From assembly GCA_020832135.1 (NCBI GenBank), contig JAFIFG010000101.1:16656-80655 (forward strand): a stretch of DNA of 64,000 nucleotides, read 5' to 3'. Under the pieces are notes generated by a model. That model was not told where the DNA came from. It worked only from the letters and a program-made list of their open reading frames with translations, and did not search any database. Position numbers and translations under genes: made by a program. Positions 44,572-54,123 of the stretch are shown piece by piece; the stretch's first letter is position 1; each line of letters begins with the position of its first letter. The stretch comes from Clostridiaceae bacterium. GTDB taxonomy: Bacteria; Bacillota; Clostridia; Peptostreptococcales; Natronincolaceae.

Positions 44572-44651
44572 TTATAGGTTAATGAGAAAGTATATTTTTG
44601 TTATAATAATACTATTACTTAGTAAATTTAACAAATATAGGGGGTAGAGTG

Positions 44652-45998
44652 ATGTCCAAAATTACTTTTGATTATTCGAAAGCAGTAGGTTTTATTAAGA
44701 ATCATGAAATAGCATATTTAAGAGAAAACATACATATAGCCCATAAGAAACTACATGAAAAAAATGGTGCCGGTAATGATTTTTTAGGATGGGTGGATTT
44801 GCCAAAAAATTATGATAAAGAAGAATTCAACAGAATAAAGGCTGCAGCAAAAAAAATTCAAGATAACTCAGAGGTTCTGATTGTAGTAGGAATTGGTGGC
44901 TCTTATTTAGGTGCTAGAGCTGCAATAGAAATGCTAAGTCATAGTTTTTATAACCTCTTGCCGAAGGAAGGTAGAAAAACTCCGGAAATTTATTTTGCAG
45001 GACATAATATGAGTGCAAAGTATTTGAAGGATTTATTAGACGTTGTTAAAGACAAAGATATATGTATCAATGTAATATCTAAATCTGGAACAACAACAGA
45101 ACCTGCTGTTGCTTTTAGGGTATTAAAAGAGTTTATGGAAAATAAATATGGTAGAGAAGGAATGAAGGATAGAATCTATGCCACCACCGATATAGAAAAA
45201 GGAGCATTGAAGCAATTAGCAACAGAAGAGGGTTATGAAACTTTTGTTATTCCCGATGATGTGGGGGGACGATATTCTGTATTAACAGCAGTTGGTTTAT
45301 TGCCCATAGCTGTAGCAGGAATAGATATAGATGAAATGATGGAGGGTGCAGCTTCAGCCTACGAGGATTTGAAGCAAGAAAAACTAGAGGAAAACTATTG
45401 TTATCAATATGCTGCCATGAGAAACATCCTATACAATAAGGGGAAAATGGTGGAGATTTTAGTGAATTATGAACCTAATCTACATTTTATGGGGGAATGG
45501 TTCAAGCAATTATTTGGAGAGAGTGAGGGAAAAGATCAAAAAGGAATCTTTCCAGCATCTGTAAGCTTTTCTACAGATCTTCACTCCATGGGACAATATA
45601 TACAGGAGGGAAGACGAGATATTTTTGAAACTGTGCTGCATGTAGAAAATATTGATGCAGAAGTCTACATAAAACAACAGCAAAGAGACTTGGATGGCTT
45701 GAACTACTTAGTTGGTAAAACTGTAGATGATGTTAATAAAAATATATTTGAGGCTACACTATTAGCACATAATGATGGCGGTGTACCTAATCTTATTATA
45801 AATATTCCTGAAATTACACCCTATTATTTTGGATACTTAGTATATTTCTTTGAAAAGGCATGTGGTATAAGTGGATACCTATTAGGTGTAAATCCTTTCG
45901 ATCAGCCAGGCGTAGAGGAATATAAGAAAAACATGTTTGCTCTTTTAGGTAAAAAAGGTTACGAAGAAAAGAAAGCAGCTATGTTAAAAAGATTATAA
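44652..45998 (+). CDS. pgi: Glucose-6-phosphate isomerase
   Basis: 448 residues, the usual Gram-positive length. [11 protein letters not shown] and [11 protein letters not shown] (phosphate binding), [11 protein letters not shown] (family signature) and [14 protein letters not shown] with the catalytic Glu are present. It connects glycolysis with the glycogen operon at glucose-6-phosphate. Start is ATG 44652 behind AGGGGGTAGAGTG. Confidence 0.97.
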   Translation: MSKITFDYSKAVGFIKNHEIAYLRENIHIAHKKLHEKNGAGNDFLGWVDLPKNYDKEEFNRIKAAAKKIQDNSEVLIVVGIGGSYLGARAAIEMLSHSFYNLLPKEGRKTPEIYFAGHNMSAKYLKDLLDVVKDKDICINVISKSGTTTEPAVAFRVLKEFMENKYGREGMKDRIYATTDIEKGALKQLATEEGYETFVIPDDVGGRYSVLTAVGLLPIAVAGIDIDEMMEGAASAYEDLKQEKLEENYCYQYAAMRNILYNKGKMVEILVNYEPNLHFMGEWFKQLFGESEGKDQKGIFPASVSFSTDLHSMGQYIQEGRRDIFETVLHVENIDAEVYIKQQQRDLDGLNYLVGKTVDDVNKNIFEATLLAHNDGGVPNLIINIPEITPYYFGYLVYFFEKACGISGYLLGVNPFDQPGVEEYKKNMFALLGKKGYEEKKAAMLKRL

Positions 45999-46017
45999 AA
46001 TCTATCTTAAAATAAAT

Positions 46018-46066
46018 TCGGCTACAATTCAGAAGAAGCAAAGCTCCTTCTAAATTAAGTCTCATT
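46018..46066 (+). repeat. Hairpin element, copy 1 (GGCTACAATT family)
   Basis: GGCTACAATTCAGAAG then CTTCTAAATTAAGTC forms an imperfect stem after pgi, and T-rich sequence follows. It resembles the hairpin at 48910 and may be a terminator. Confidence 0.5.
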
Positions 46067-46087
46067 TTATAGAAGCAGGTGATAAAA

Positions 46088-46909
46088 TTGATAAATATAG
46101 AAAAGGACTTGGCGATTGGAGTTTTTGATTCAGGAGTAGGAGGAATTAGTGTCTTAGCAGAGCTTGTCAAATCATTGCCTAACGAAAAATTTATTTATTA
46201 TGGTGATTCTCAAAATGCCCCCTATGGCACTAGATCAACAGAAGAAGTGAAGACATTGTCTTTTAATGTGGTGGATAGATTATTAGAGCATGGAATAAAA
46301 GCTTTGGTGGTGGCTTGTAATACCGCCACCAGCGGAGCAATTGAAGATTTAAGACAAACTTTTAATATCCCTATTGTTGGTATGGAGCCAGCATTAAAAC
46401 CAGCGGTAGAGTTGAATAAAAAGGGAATCATTATAGTAATGGCAACCCCAGTTACCCTAAGGGAACAAAAGTTTAATAATTTAATTAAAAATTTTAGTAA
46501 TGATGTTGAAGTAGTGAAATTACCTTGTCCTGGTTTGGTAGAAATCATAGAAACGAAAGGTGGAAGGGGAAAAGAAATACAACAATATATAAAGAAGGCC
46601 TTCTCCTCCATTGATATGTCCAAAGTATCTTCTATTGTATTGGGATGTACACATTATATTTTTATTAAGGAAGAAATTATAGATTTTATCGGGGATAAGG
46701 ATATTACCTTAATAGATGGGAATAAGGGAACTGCGAACCAATTACAGCGTCTATTGGCCCAGGAGAAACTTCTAAACCCTACAGAAAGTAAAGGAGATAC
46801 AAAAGTTAAGATGATCAATTCTAATAATACTATGATGCCTTTAAGTAAGAAACTGTTTCAAGAGCATTTAGAAACTATAGATTTCAAAGGTAATATAGTA
46901 TATAGATAG
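46088..46909 (+). CDS. murI: Glutamate racemase
   Basis: About 273 residues. The two catalytic cysteines lie in VVACNTATSGA and VLGCTHYIF, the acidic residue in GVFDSGVGG (Asp14), and YYGDSQNAPYGTR is present. It supplies D-glutamate for peptidoglycan. I choose TTG 46088 because CAGGTGATAAAA precedes it; GTG 46079 lies within that ribosome binding site. Confidence 0.95.
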   Translation: MINIEKDLAIGVFDSGVGGISVLAELVKSLPNEKFIYYGDSQNAPYGTRSTEEVKTLSFNVVDRLLEHGIKALVVACNTATSGAIEDLRQTFNIPIVGMEPALKPAVELNKKGIIIVMATPVTLREQKFNNLIKNFSNDVEVVKLPCPGLVEIIETKGGRGKEIQQYIKKAFSSIDMSKVSSIVLGCTHYIFIKEEIIDFIGDKDITLIDGNKGTANQLQRLLAQEKLLNPTESKGDTKVKMINSNNTMMPLSKKLFQEHLETIDFKGNIVYR

Positions 46910-46940
46910 CCTTAACCAATGCAGCAGATCATTAGTAGAT

Positions 46941-46975
46941 AAAAGGTATGTCATAGATGATGACATACCTTTTTG
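46941..46975. terminator. Terminator between murI and pepV
   Basis: AAAAGGTATGTCAT / ATGACATACCTTTTT, near-perfect, between convergent genes. Confidence 0.9.
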
Positions 46976-46979
46976 TAAG

Positions 46980-48329
46980 TTACTTTTCTCTATTTTCCAC
47001 CAAATGTACTATGGCATTAGCATAGATTAATGTACTTTTCATTAAACTATCAATGGCAATATATTCATTTGATTTATGGGCAGTTTTTTCCTCCCCTGGA
47101 AAAAGAGATCCAAAGGCTACACAATTTTCAATCGCCCTAGCATAGGTTGCACCCCCCGTAGCTATAGGTGCACCATTCATTCCCGTAGTTTCTTCATATA
47201 CTTTTCTTAAAGTCTTTATTAAGTAGTGATCTTCAGGAACATATAGAGCCGGTAGTGAATCTAGTTCTTCTAAGGAAATATTGTAAGGAGACAAACCCTT
47301 TGTTAAAATATCCAATACTTCTTGTTTTTGCTTGGTAACTGGAAGCCTAACATCTACAAAAACTTCTTGTTTTTTATCATCTATTCTAATCTTTGCGACA
47401 TTAAAGGTAAGTTTTCCTGATACGTCATCATAATAATTGCCAAATATATTTCTACAATAAACATCCTCTTCAACTTCTTTAGAAATAAATTCTAATATTG
47501 GGGAAGTGATATTTTCACTTGTTAAAGCGATGGCTCCTCTTGCAATAGCATTGATTCCCTCCCAGCCTTTAGCTGAGTGTGCTGCTTTGCCTAATATGGT
47601 AATACTATTATTTTCAATTTTATAATCATAATTCAAATTAGCAGCAGCGGTAGCGACCTTATGTATATCTTCTCCTTTGTAATGAAAAGAATCAGGGACA
47701 CTATTTAATGCACTTCCTCCAGTGACTTGAAAGTGGGTACCTTTATCTATGTATAAACGTAATTGCAGAAGACCTTTTTCTGCATTAATCATTGGAAAAT
47801 CAGAATCTGGAGAAAATCCTATTGACGGAATCTCTTCTTTTTCTAAATATTTATTTATGCCCTTCCAATGGGTTTCTTCATTTGTTCCTAAGATTAAACG
47901 GACTCTTTTATTAAGTTTTATGCCGGATTCCTTTACTGCCTTCATGGCATAAAGAGCTGCTAAGGTAGGACCTTTATCATCAAGGGCACCTCTACCATAT
48001 ATTCTATTATTATATATTTGCCCTTCAAAAGGAGGAAAACTCCAAGTTTCCGGTTTTTCAACAGGAACAACATCCAAATGTCCTAATATACCTATGAGCT
48101 CTTTTCCTTCCCCCATTTCAATGTAACCGTAATAGCCATCCTGATACACGGTCTTAAAACCTAAGGCTTCACCGAGTTCAAGAGCAAATTTTAAAGCTTG
48201 ATCTACTCCTTCACCAAAGGGCATACCCTCCATTGGTTCACCCTCCACACTGTTAATTTTTACTAAATCCTGAATAGAAGCGATTAATTGCTCTTGGTTA
48301 TTTTCAACTACTTGCTTAAGTTCATCCAT
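46980..48329 (-). CDS. pepV: Dipeptidase PepV (M20 family metallopeptidase)
   Basis: 449 residues. Zn ligands are visible in ILGHLDVVP (His), GALDDKGPTLA (bridging Asp), TNEETHW (catalytic Glu and ligand) and FSPDSDFP, plus a late His in EKTAHKSNE. It cleaves dipeptides such as beta-Ala-His or Xaa-His in the cytoplasm. ATG follows AGAGGAGAGTTAAAAAT. Confidence 0.93.
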   Translation of the reverse strand: MDELKQVVENNQEQLIASIQDLVKINSVEGEPMEGMPFGEGVDQALKFALELGEALGFKTVYQDGYYGYIEMGEGKELIGILGHLDVVPVEKPETWSFPPFEGQIYNNRIYGRGALDDKGPTLAALYAMKAVKESGIKLNKRVRLILGTNEETHWKGINKYLEKEEIPSIGFSPDSDFPMINAEKGLLQLRLYIDKGTHFQVTGGSALNSVPDSFHYKGEDIHKVATAAANLNYDYKIENNSITILGKAAHSAKGWEGINAIARGAIALTSENITSPILEFISKEVEEDVYCRNIFGNYYDDVSGKLTFNVAKIRIDDKKQEVFVDVRLPVTKQKQEVLDILTKGLSPYNISLEELDSLPALYVPEDHYLIKTLRKVYEETTGMNGAPIATGGATYARAIENCVAFGSLFPGEEKTAHKSNEYIAIDSLMKSTLIYANAIVHLVENREK

Positions 48330-48447
48330 ATATTTTTAACTCTCCTCTCTTATAGAAAGTAATATCCAACAAGTAATGTTCCAAACATATATTTGACATA
48401 GCATATAACAAATTATACAATGACACCATAGAAAACTATAGAAAAAG

Positions 48448-48900
48448 GTGATAAATATTTTAATTTCTATGATACCAGCTATAATAGTTACCTTTGTAAT
48501 TTTCTTGATTTTATTAATAGGAGGTGCTTTTATGACAAAAAATTTAAATCTGAGAAGCCTGTACCTTTATTTAGTATGTCTTGTTACTTTAGTAATATTT
48601 ATTTTTGGTACTATTTTTACGATCCAGAGAACTGTAGATTTAATTGTAGATGATGGATATTACCAAACGTTAGAGGATTTTAGACAAAGATACTACATGC
48701 AAAACTCTAGAAATCAAGAGGAAGAAGTAGAAGAAATTTCTGAAGAAGAAATAAAAGAAAGATATAAAGCATATGAACAAGAAGAAGCTAATAGAAGAAG
48801 AAATCGTAATATAAAAAACCTAAGCTATAGCTTTTCTGCTATGTTGGTGGGTGGAGGATTTTGGATCTACCATTGGAGAAAAATTCAAGAGGATCAATAA
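48448..48900 (+). CDS. Hypothetical membrane protein
   Basis: Up to 150 residues. Two N-terminal membrane segments (AIIVTFVIFLILLIGGAF and LYLYLVCLVTLVIFIFGTIF), a charged Glu/Arg-rich helical middle (EEEVEEISEEEIKERYKAYEQEEANRRR) and a third hydrophobic stretch (FSAMLVGGGFWIYHW). Family unknown. The start is unclear: AAAGGTGATAAAT would place an initiation codon at 48457, which is ATT; GTG 48448 lies inside the Shine-Dalgarno and ATG 48469 is rather far from it. Confidence 0.65.
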   Translation: MINILISMIPAIIVTFVIFLILLIGGAFMTKNLNLRSLYLYLVCLVTLVIFIFGTIFTIQRTVDLIVDDGYYQTLEDFRQRYYMQNSRNQEEEVEEISEEEIKERYKAYEQEEANRRRNRNIKNLSYSFSAMLVGGGFWIYHWRKIQEDQ

Positions 48901-48909
48901 GAAGAAAAT

Positions 48910-48963
48910 TTGGCTACAATTTAGAAGGAATTTGAACTTCCATTAAATTGCAGCCATTTTTTC
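48910..48963 (+). terminator. Terminator / hairpin element, copy 2 (GGCTACAATT family)
   Basis: TGGCTACAATTTA-GAA-GGAA / TTCC-AT-TAAATTGCAGCCA then TTTTTT. It shares GGCTACAATT(T/C)AGAAG with the element at 46018. Confidence 0.8.
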
Positions 48964-49036
48964 AGGGTGTAGTGCCAAAAGAAAATAGTTATTCTAACTG
49001 TTGAACTAAAAAATTCTGCTCATAATAGTACTTCCT

Positions 49037-49067
49037 TATGGAATATATTTAAAGAGAATATTCCATA
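49037..49067 (+). promoter_or_regulatory. Inverted repeat before the SpoVB-like gene
   Basis: TATGGAATAT / ATATTCCATA, perfect 10-base arms with an 11-base spacer, directly upstream of the GGGGGAG ribosome binding site. Operator or leader hairpin. Confidence 0.45.
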
Positions 49068-49083
49068 GTGGGGGAGCACATAT

Positions 49084-50640
49084 ATGTCAAATAAAAAATT
49101 TATTAAGGGTGCAGCAATATTGGCTATTGCAGGACTTATGGCCAAGTTTTTAGGGGTGTTTTTTAAGATTCCTTTACAAAGACTCATACAGGATGAAGGC
49201 ATGGGTATATTTGGCTTACCTTATCCTATCTATACAATTATGTTATCGATCTCTATTATAGGCCTTCCAGCTGCTGTGTCAAAAATGATTTCTGAGAGGA
49301 TGGCTATAAGGGACTATGAAGGTGTTAGAAGGGTGTTCCGTGTTTCTTTCGTAATTATAACCTTTGTGGGAATGCTTTCGTCCTTTCTTTTATACTTTGG
49401 TGCTAAGCATATCATTATATTACTAGAGTGGCCTGAAGATACCTATTATTCTATTATGGGTTTGGCACTTGCTCCTTTTTTTGTATCTATCATGTCAGCC
49501 TTTAGAGGATATTTTCAAGGTATGCAAATAATGACACCTACTGCTGTGTCACAAATAATTGAACAAATTGGCAGGGTGGTCATAGGTGTAGGATTAGCTT
49601 ATATGTATATAGATAAAGGCATAGGATATGCAGCAGGAGCTGCCTCCTTTGGAGCAACTGCAGGAGCTTTTTTAGGAGCTCTTCTTTTATTAGCTTACTA
49701 CTTTAGAAAAAGAAAGTCATTTATATCTAAATATAGTATGTCTTCTTCAACCATAACTCAAGAAAAAATACCTAGCATTGTAAAAAATTTGATATGGTTA
49801 GCAATACCTATTACCATAGGTGCTATATTAAGCTCTGTGATGGGGCTTATTGATTCAATTACTGTACCTACAAGATTGATGCAGGGGGGGTATACATCTG
49901 AAGGTGCTACCATACTTTATGGTCGACTCACCGGTAAGGCAGTTACCTTAATGAATGTACCATTAACCTTTAGTATGGCTATGGCAGCTAGTCTTGTGCC
50001 AGCAATATCTGAGGCAAATAGCAAGAGAAATCTACAAGAACTAAGAGAAAAAGCTAATACAGGCATACAAATCACTATACTTATTGCACTTCCTGCTACT
50101 GTTGGGCTATTTTTGCTATCTTCTCCTATTATTCATCTGTTGTGGGGAAAAACTGAAGCGGGGGGAGAAATATTGCAGGTACTGGCTTTGAATGTTTTAT
50201 TTATATCTTTAGCTCAAACGCTAACCAGTATATTGCAAGGTATGAATAGAGTATTTGTACCTGTTAGAAACTTGCTCATAGGTGTTGGAATAAAAATAAT
50301 TGTAAGTTATTTTCTCTTAGTGACCCATTTAAATATTATTGGTGCTGTAATTGGGTCAATATGTGGTTATGGGGTAGTAATGCTATTGAATTATATAGAA
50401 ATTAAAAAAACCATAGGTTTGAAGATTTCTATAAAAGAGGTGGTTTTAAAGCCTATATTGGCAGCACTAATCATGGCGATTGTTGTAATATATACTTTCA
50501 ATATAATTTATATAAAAATAAATAGTGAGGCAATGGCAACTTTAATAGCTATACTCATGGGTATGATTACATATTTTGGAATTATACTATTAACAAATAT
50601 TATAAAACCTCATCATAAAAAAATAATCTTAAAACAATAA
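49084..50640 (+). CDS. Stage V sporulation protein B-like polysaccharide flippase
   Basis: 518 residues, about 14 membrane segments, MOP-superfamily (MATE/MurJ-like) exporter. The N-terminus KKFIKGAAILAIAGLMAKFLGVFFKIPLQ, the GMGIFGLPYPIYTIML and FRGYFQGMQIMTPTAVSQIIEQIGRV segments are typical of SpoVB/YabM/MurJ-like lipid flippases for spore cortex or cell-wall precursors. ATG 49084 follows GTGGGGGAGCACATAT. Confidence 0.9.
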   Translation: MSNKKFIKGAAILAIAGLMAKFLGVFFKIPLQRLIQDEGMGIFGLPYPIYTIMLSISIIGLPAAVSKMISERMAIRDYEGVRRVFRVSFVIITFVGMLSSFLLYFGAKHIIILLEWPEDTYYSIMGLALAPFFVSIMSAFRGYFQGMQIMTPTAVSQIIEQIGRVVIGVGLAYMYIDKGIGYAAGAASFGATAGAFLGALLLLAYYFRKRKSFISKYSMSSSTITQEKIPSIVKNLIWLAIPITIGAILSSVMGLIDSITVPTRLMQGGYTSEGATILYGRLTGKAVTLMNVPLTFSMAMAASLVPAISEANSKRNLQELREKANTGIQITILIALPATVGLFLLSSPIIHLLWGKTEAGGEILQVLALNVLFISLAQTLTSILQGMNRVFVPVRNLLIGVGIKIIVSYFLLVTHLNIIGAVIGSICGYGVVMLLNYIEIKKTIGLKISIKEVVLKPILAALIMAIVVIYTFNIIYIKINSEAMATLIAILMGMITYFGIILLTNIIKPHHKKIILKQ

Positions 50641-50662
50641 AATAATAAAATAATTAGAAAAA

Positions 50663-50708
50663 TAATCCTCTATTGTGAAAAAGTTTCAGCATAGAGGATT
50701 TTGTTTTG
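50663..50708 (+). terminator. Terminator of SpoVB-like gene
   Basis: AATCCTCTA / TAGAGGATT with a long loop and T-rich tail. Confidence 0.75.
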
Positions 50709-50764
50709 AAACAAACTATAAACAAGAAATTTTATTAAAAAATATTTTTAAGAGGTGATTTATA

Positions 50765-51283
50765 GTGAGAAAAAATAAGTTGTTTATTTTTACATTAGTT
50801 GTGTTTATGATACTGTTTGCAGCAGTAGGTTGTAGGCCTGCTGAAGAAACACCACCGACACCAACAGAAACAGAAGATGACATGATGGACCCTACTGAAG
50901 AAGAGACACCAGAAACTATTGATGAGACTCCAGAAGCTGGGGAAATGAACTATGAGGATGGTCCTTATAGAGCAGAGCTAGAAACTGGCGAAAGAGGTTG
51001 GACAAGCTTTGTGGAATTTACAGTAGAAGATGGAAGGATTGTTGAAGTAAATTACGATGAATATGATGAAGACAACAATCTTAAGTCAGAGAACGAAGAG
51101 TATAATGAAAGATGGGAAGCTGCAGCAGGTATTAGTGCTGAGGAAGCATATTCAGCATTAGAAGAGCAATTGATTCAAACACAAGATATTGAAGCAGTAG
51201 ATACAGTTTCAGGTGCTACAGCATCCACAGATGATTTTAAAGAAGCAGTTCTTCAGGCACTAAAAGGAGGAGCTGAAGAATAA
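50765..51283 (+). CDS. FMN-binding domain lipoprotein
   Basis: 172 residues. A lipoprotein signal ends at AAVGC (lipobox), followed by an acidic Pro/Thr/Glu-rich linker (about 25-60) and an FMN_bind domain (GRIVEVNYDEYDEDN...). DTVSGATAST includes the Thr that flavin transferase ApbE links to FMN. It is like PplA-type lipoproteins of extracellular electron transfer, but no ndh2/eet genes are here, so that role is unproven. GTG 50765 follows AGAGGTGATTTATA. Confidence 0.85.
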   Translation: MRKNKLFIFTLVVFMILFAAVGCRPAEETPPTPTETEDDMMDPTEEETPETIDETPEAGEMNYEDGPYRAELETGERGWTSFVEFTVEDGRIVEVNYDEYDEDNNLKSENEEYNERWEAAAGISAEEAYSALEEQLIQTQDIEAVDTVSGATASTDDFKEAVLQALKGGAEE

Positions 51284-51287
51284 TCAT

Positions 51288-51334
51288 AAAAAAACCCATT
51301 ACCTGAAGGAAATGATAGGTACATGGGTTTTTTT
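51288..51334 (+). terminator. Terminator of FMN-binding lipoprotein gene
   Basis: AAAAAACCCAT / ATGGGTTTTTTT with a long partly structured loop. Confidence 0.75.
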
Positions 51335-51402
51335 AAATAAGAGTCTATTAAATGAGGTTTGAGGAATAATAAAATTACCTATATAATAAAGGAGGTAAAG
51401 AA

Positions 51403-51588
51403 ATGAAAGATAGATATACGATTTATACGAAAGAAGGAGTTTTAGAAAACGTACTAACTAGAGATGAAGCTATTGAAAAAATAAAGAAATATGAAGAACA
51501 TGGAGTAGATGCATATATTGTTTCAGAGTCTGAAGCTAAGAGGATTCAAGAAAGCGGCGGCAAATTAAATGAAGCTAAATGGGAATAA
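51403..51588 (+). CDS. Small hypothetical protein, 61 residues
   Basis: MKDRYTIYTKEGVLENVLTR..., acidic/basic, predicted mixed beta-alpha with EEHGVDAYIVSESEAKRI. No hydrophobic segment, no cysteines. Strong AAAGGAGGTAAAGAA ribosome binding site and its own terminator mark it as a real gene. Family unknown. Confidence 0.7.
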   Translation: MKDRYTIYTKEGVLENVLTRDEAIEKIKKYEEHGVDAYIVSESEAKRIQESGGKLNEAKWE

Positions 51589-51590
51589 CA

Positions 51591-51613
51591 GGGTGTGTTA
51601 TAACACCCTTTCT
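51591..51613 (+). terminator. Terminator
   Basis: GGGTGT-GTTAT-AACACCC then T-rich. Confidence 0.8.
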
Positions 51614-51721
51614 CTTTGTCGATTTTTAAGGGAAAAAATTAGAAAAAGGATATAGAGGAAGTATATTGGCACAATCTGTAGAAATATATCTAAAAAGGTA
51701 TAATTTGTGTCTAACGACTTA

Positions 51722-51751
51722 TTGCACAAAATAGGAATAATAATGTATGAT
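51722..51751 (+). promoter_or_regulatory. Putative nrdD promoter
   Basis: TTGCAC (51722-51727), 18-base spacer, TATGAT (51746-51751). Confidence 0.45.
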
Positions 51752-51800
51752 ATACAATATGTAGTATTATAGAAAAAAAATGATACAATAGGAGGTTGCT

Positions 51801-53939
51801 ATGGCGGTTACTAAAGTACAAAAAAGAAACGGGGAAATTGTAGATTTTGAGAATAATAAAATTAAAGATGCTATTTTTGCTGCTGCAAAATCAGTGGGTG
51901 GTAGTGATGAAATGAAGGCCACTAAACTAACAAAAATGGTGGGTGAAATACTAAATGAAACCTGTAAGGCCGGCATCCCCTCAGTTGAGGATATACAGGA
52001 TATAGTGGAGAAGGTATTGATAGAAGAAGGACATGCTAAAACTGCTAAGGCATACATATTGTATAGAAAAAAACATGAAGAAATTCGTGAAGTTAGAAAT
52101 TTATTTATGGATGCAGAAGAAATGATTGAGGATTATGTGAATCTTGAAGATTGGCGTGTTAATGAAAATGCAAATATGGGTTTTTCACTTCAGGGGTTAA
52201 ACAATCATATTGTTGAAAGTATCACTACAAAGTATTGGTTAAATAAAATATATACTAAGGAATTAAGAGATGCCCATATAAGGGGAGATTTACATATCCA
52301 TGATTTAGGACTATTGGCACCTTATTGCTGTGGGTGGGACTTAGAAGCATTTTTGAGACAGGGCTTTAAAGGGGCTAAGGGCAAGATCGAATCTAAGCCA
52401 CCAAGACACTTTGAGTCTGCTTTAGGTCAATTAGTGAATTTACTCTATACACTACAAGGAGAGGCGGCTGGAGCTCAAGCTGTATCTAGTATTGATACTT
52501 ATTTAGCACCTTTCATTTACTATGACGGATTGAGTTATGATCAAGTAAAGAAAGCATTACAACGCTTTGTATTTAATTTAAATGTTCCAACAAGGGTAGG
52601 CTTTCAAACACCATTTACCAATGTTACATTAGATATCGCACCTCATCAGCTGTTGAAAAAACAACCGGTACTTATTGGTGGCAAAAATATGGATAAGACC
52701 TATGGAGAGTTCCAAAAGGAAATGGATATCTTCAATAAAGCCTTCTGTGAGGTAATGATGGAGGGAGATGGGGCAGGCAGAGCATTTAGCTTCCCAATTC
52801 CAACCGTAAACATTACAGAGGATTTTCCTTGGGAAACAGATGTAGTAAATGCTCTGATGGAAATGACTAGAAAGTTTGGAACTCCTTATTTTGCTAACTT
52901 TTTAAATTCTGATATGTCACCTGAAGATGTTCGTTCTATGTGTTGTCGTCTTAGGTTGGACAATAGAGAACTTAGAAAACGTGGTGGGGGATTATTTGGT
53001 GCAAATCCATTAACAGGATCTATCAATGTAGTGACTCTAAATATGGCGAGAATTGGATATGTATCTAAGACCATGGAGGAATTCAAAAAGCGAGTTAGAG
53101 AATTAATGGAGATGGGTAAGGAAATATGTGAATCTAAAAGAAAAATGCTAGAAAATTATATGGAGGCAGGCTTGTACCCTTATTCTAGACATTATCTACA
53201 GGGGGTTAAAGCAGCTACAGGAGAATACTTCAAAAATCATTTCTCCACAATAGGATTAAATGGTATGAATGAAGCATGTGTCAATCTATTGGGAGAAGAT
53301 ATTACAACAGAGGAAGGTAATGAGTTTGCTGTTGAAATTATGGAATTTATGAATAGAGTTATTCAAATCTTTCAAGAGGAAACAGGAAGCCTTTGGAACT
53401 TAGAGGCATCTCCAGCAGAAGGGGCAGCCTATAGATTTGCTAGAGTAGATAAAAAAATATATCCTAAGATCTTTACACAGGGAGAAGAAGAGCCTTATTA
53501 TACTAATTCTACACAAATTCCAGTAGGTCACACAGAGGATATTTTTGAGGCTATTACTCTACAGGAAAAATTACAGAGTCTATACACTGGAGGAACTGTA
53601 CTTCATGGATTCATAGGAGAAGAGATAGATAGTGTAGAAACCTGTAAGACTTTAATTAAAAAAGCATTGGAAAACAGTTCTATACCGTATTTAACCATAA
53701 CACCAACCTTCTCTATTTGTACGGAGCATGGCTACTTAAAAGGAGAACAGGTAGAGTGTCCTGAATGTGGCAGAGAGACAGAAATTTGGAGTAGGGTTGT
53801 AGGTTTCCATAGACCAGTGCAGGCATGGAACAAAGGAAAGCAACAGGAGTACAAAGATAGAAAAGAGTATTCTTGTGAGGGTTCATTAAAGATGAATACT
53901 AAAGAAAAAATTGAGCATAGTGAAGCTGTAGTTTCATAA
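51801..53939 (+). CDS. nrdD: Anaerobic ribonucleoside-triphosphate reductase (class III)
   Basis: 712 residues. An ATP-cone at the N-terminus (VQKRNGEIVDFENNKIKDAI) is followed by the ten-stranded barrel and, near the end, the zinc site CTEHGY...CPECG (Cys640, Cys653, Cys656) and glycyl radical site RVVGF with Gly668. It makes dNTPs from NTPs without oxygen, using formate. It needs an NrdG radical SAM activase; none follows directly, the likely one lies at 62414. ATG follows ATAGGAGGTTGCT. A C-terminal tail beyond the usual end (NTKEKIEHSEAVVS) is present. Confidence 0.96.
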   Translation: MAVTKVQKRNGEIVDFENNKIKDAIFAAAKSVGGSDEMKATKLTKMVGEILNETCKAGIPSVEDIQDIVEKVLIEEGHAKTAKAYILYRKKHEEIREVRNLFMDAEEMIEDYVNLEDWRVNENANMGFSLQGLNNHIVESITTKYWLNKIYTKELRDAHIRGDLHIHDLGLLAPYCCGWDLEAFLRQGFKGAKGKIESKPPRHFESALGQLVNLLYTLQGEAAGAQAVSSIDTYLAPFIYYDGLSYDQVKKALQRFVFNLNVPTRVGFQTPFTNVTLDIAPHQLLKKQPVLIGGKNMDKTYGEFQKEMDIFNKAFCEVMMEGDGAGRAFSFPIPTVNITEDFPWETDVVNALMEMTRKFGTPYFANFLNSDMSPEDVRSMCCRLRLDNRELRKRGGGLFGANPLTGSINVVTLNMARIGYVSKTMEEFKKRVRELMEMGKEICESKRKMLENYMEAGLYPYSRHYLQGVKAATGEYFKNHFSTIGLNGMNEACVNLLGEDITTEEGNEFAVEIMEFMNRVIQIFQEETGSLWNLEASPAEGAAYRFARVDKKIYPKIFTQGEEEPYYTNSTQIPVGHTEDIFEAITLQEKLQSLYTGGTVLHGFIGEEIDSVETCKTLIKKALENSSIPYLTITPTFSICTEHGYLKGEQVECPECGRETEIWSRVVGFHRPVQAWNKGKQQEYKDRKEYSCEGSLKMNTKEKIEHSEAVVS

Positions 53940-53977
53940 AAAATAAGTACTTGTAAAATTTCATAATTATATATTTG

Positions 53978-54014
53978 AGCTAGCTAGATAAAATTATATC
54001 TAGTTAGCTTTTTT
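53978..54014 (+). terminator. Terminator of nrdD
   Basis: AGCTAGCTAGATA / TATCTAGTTAGCT (one G-U pair) then TTTTTT. Confidence 0.9.
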
Positions 54015-54031
54015 ATGATATTGTTTATGCT

Positions 54032-54074
54032 TGTGATAGTAATCACATATTTTAAAATATAAAAATGCTATAGT
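54032..54074 (+). promoter_or_regulatory. Crp/Fnr-type site and promoter of the 120-residue hypothetical gene
   Basis: TGTGA-TAGTAA-TCACA (54032-54047) with -10 TATAGT at 54069-54074; centre-to-box distance 29.5 bases, identical to the other two sites. Confidence 0.65.
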
Positions 54075-54123
54075 ATATCGTGGTAAAATTATTCAAAATA
54101 CTTAAGCAAAGGGGAATAGTAGG

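Noticed and set aside
51614..51800. NrdR box pair before nrdD
   Set aside because: Only weak partial matches such as ACAATATGTAGTAT were seen, without a second box at proper spacing.
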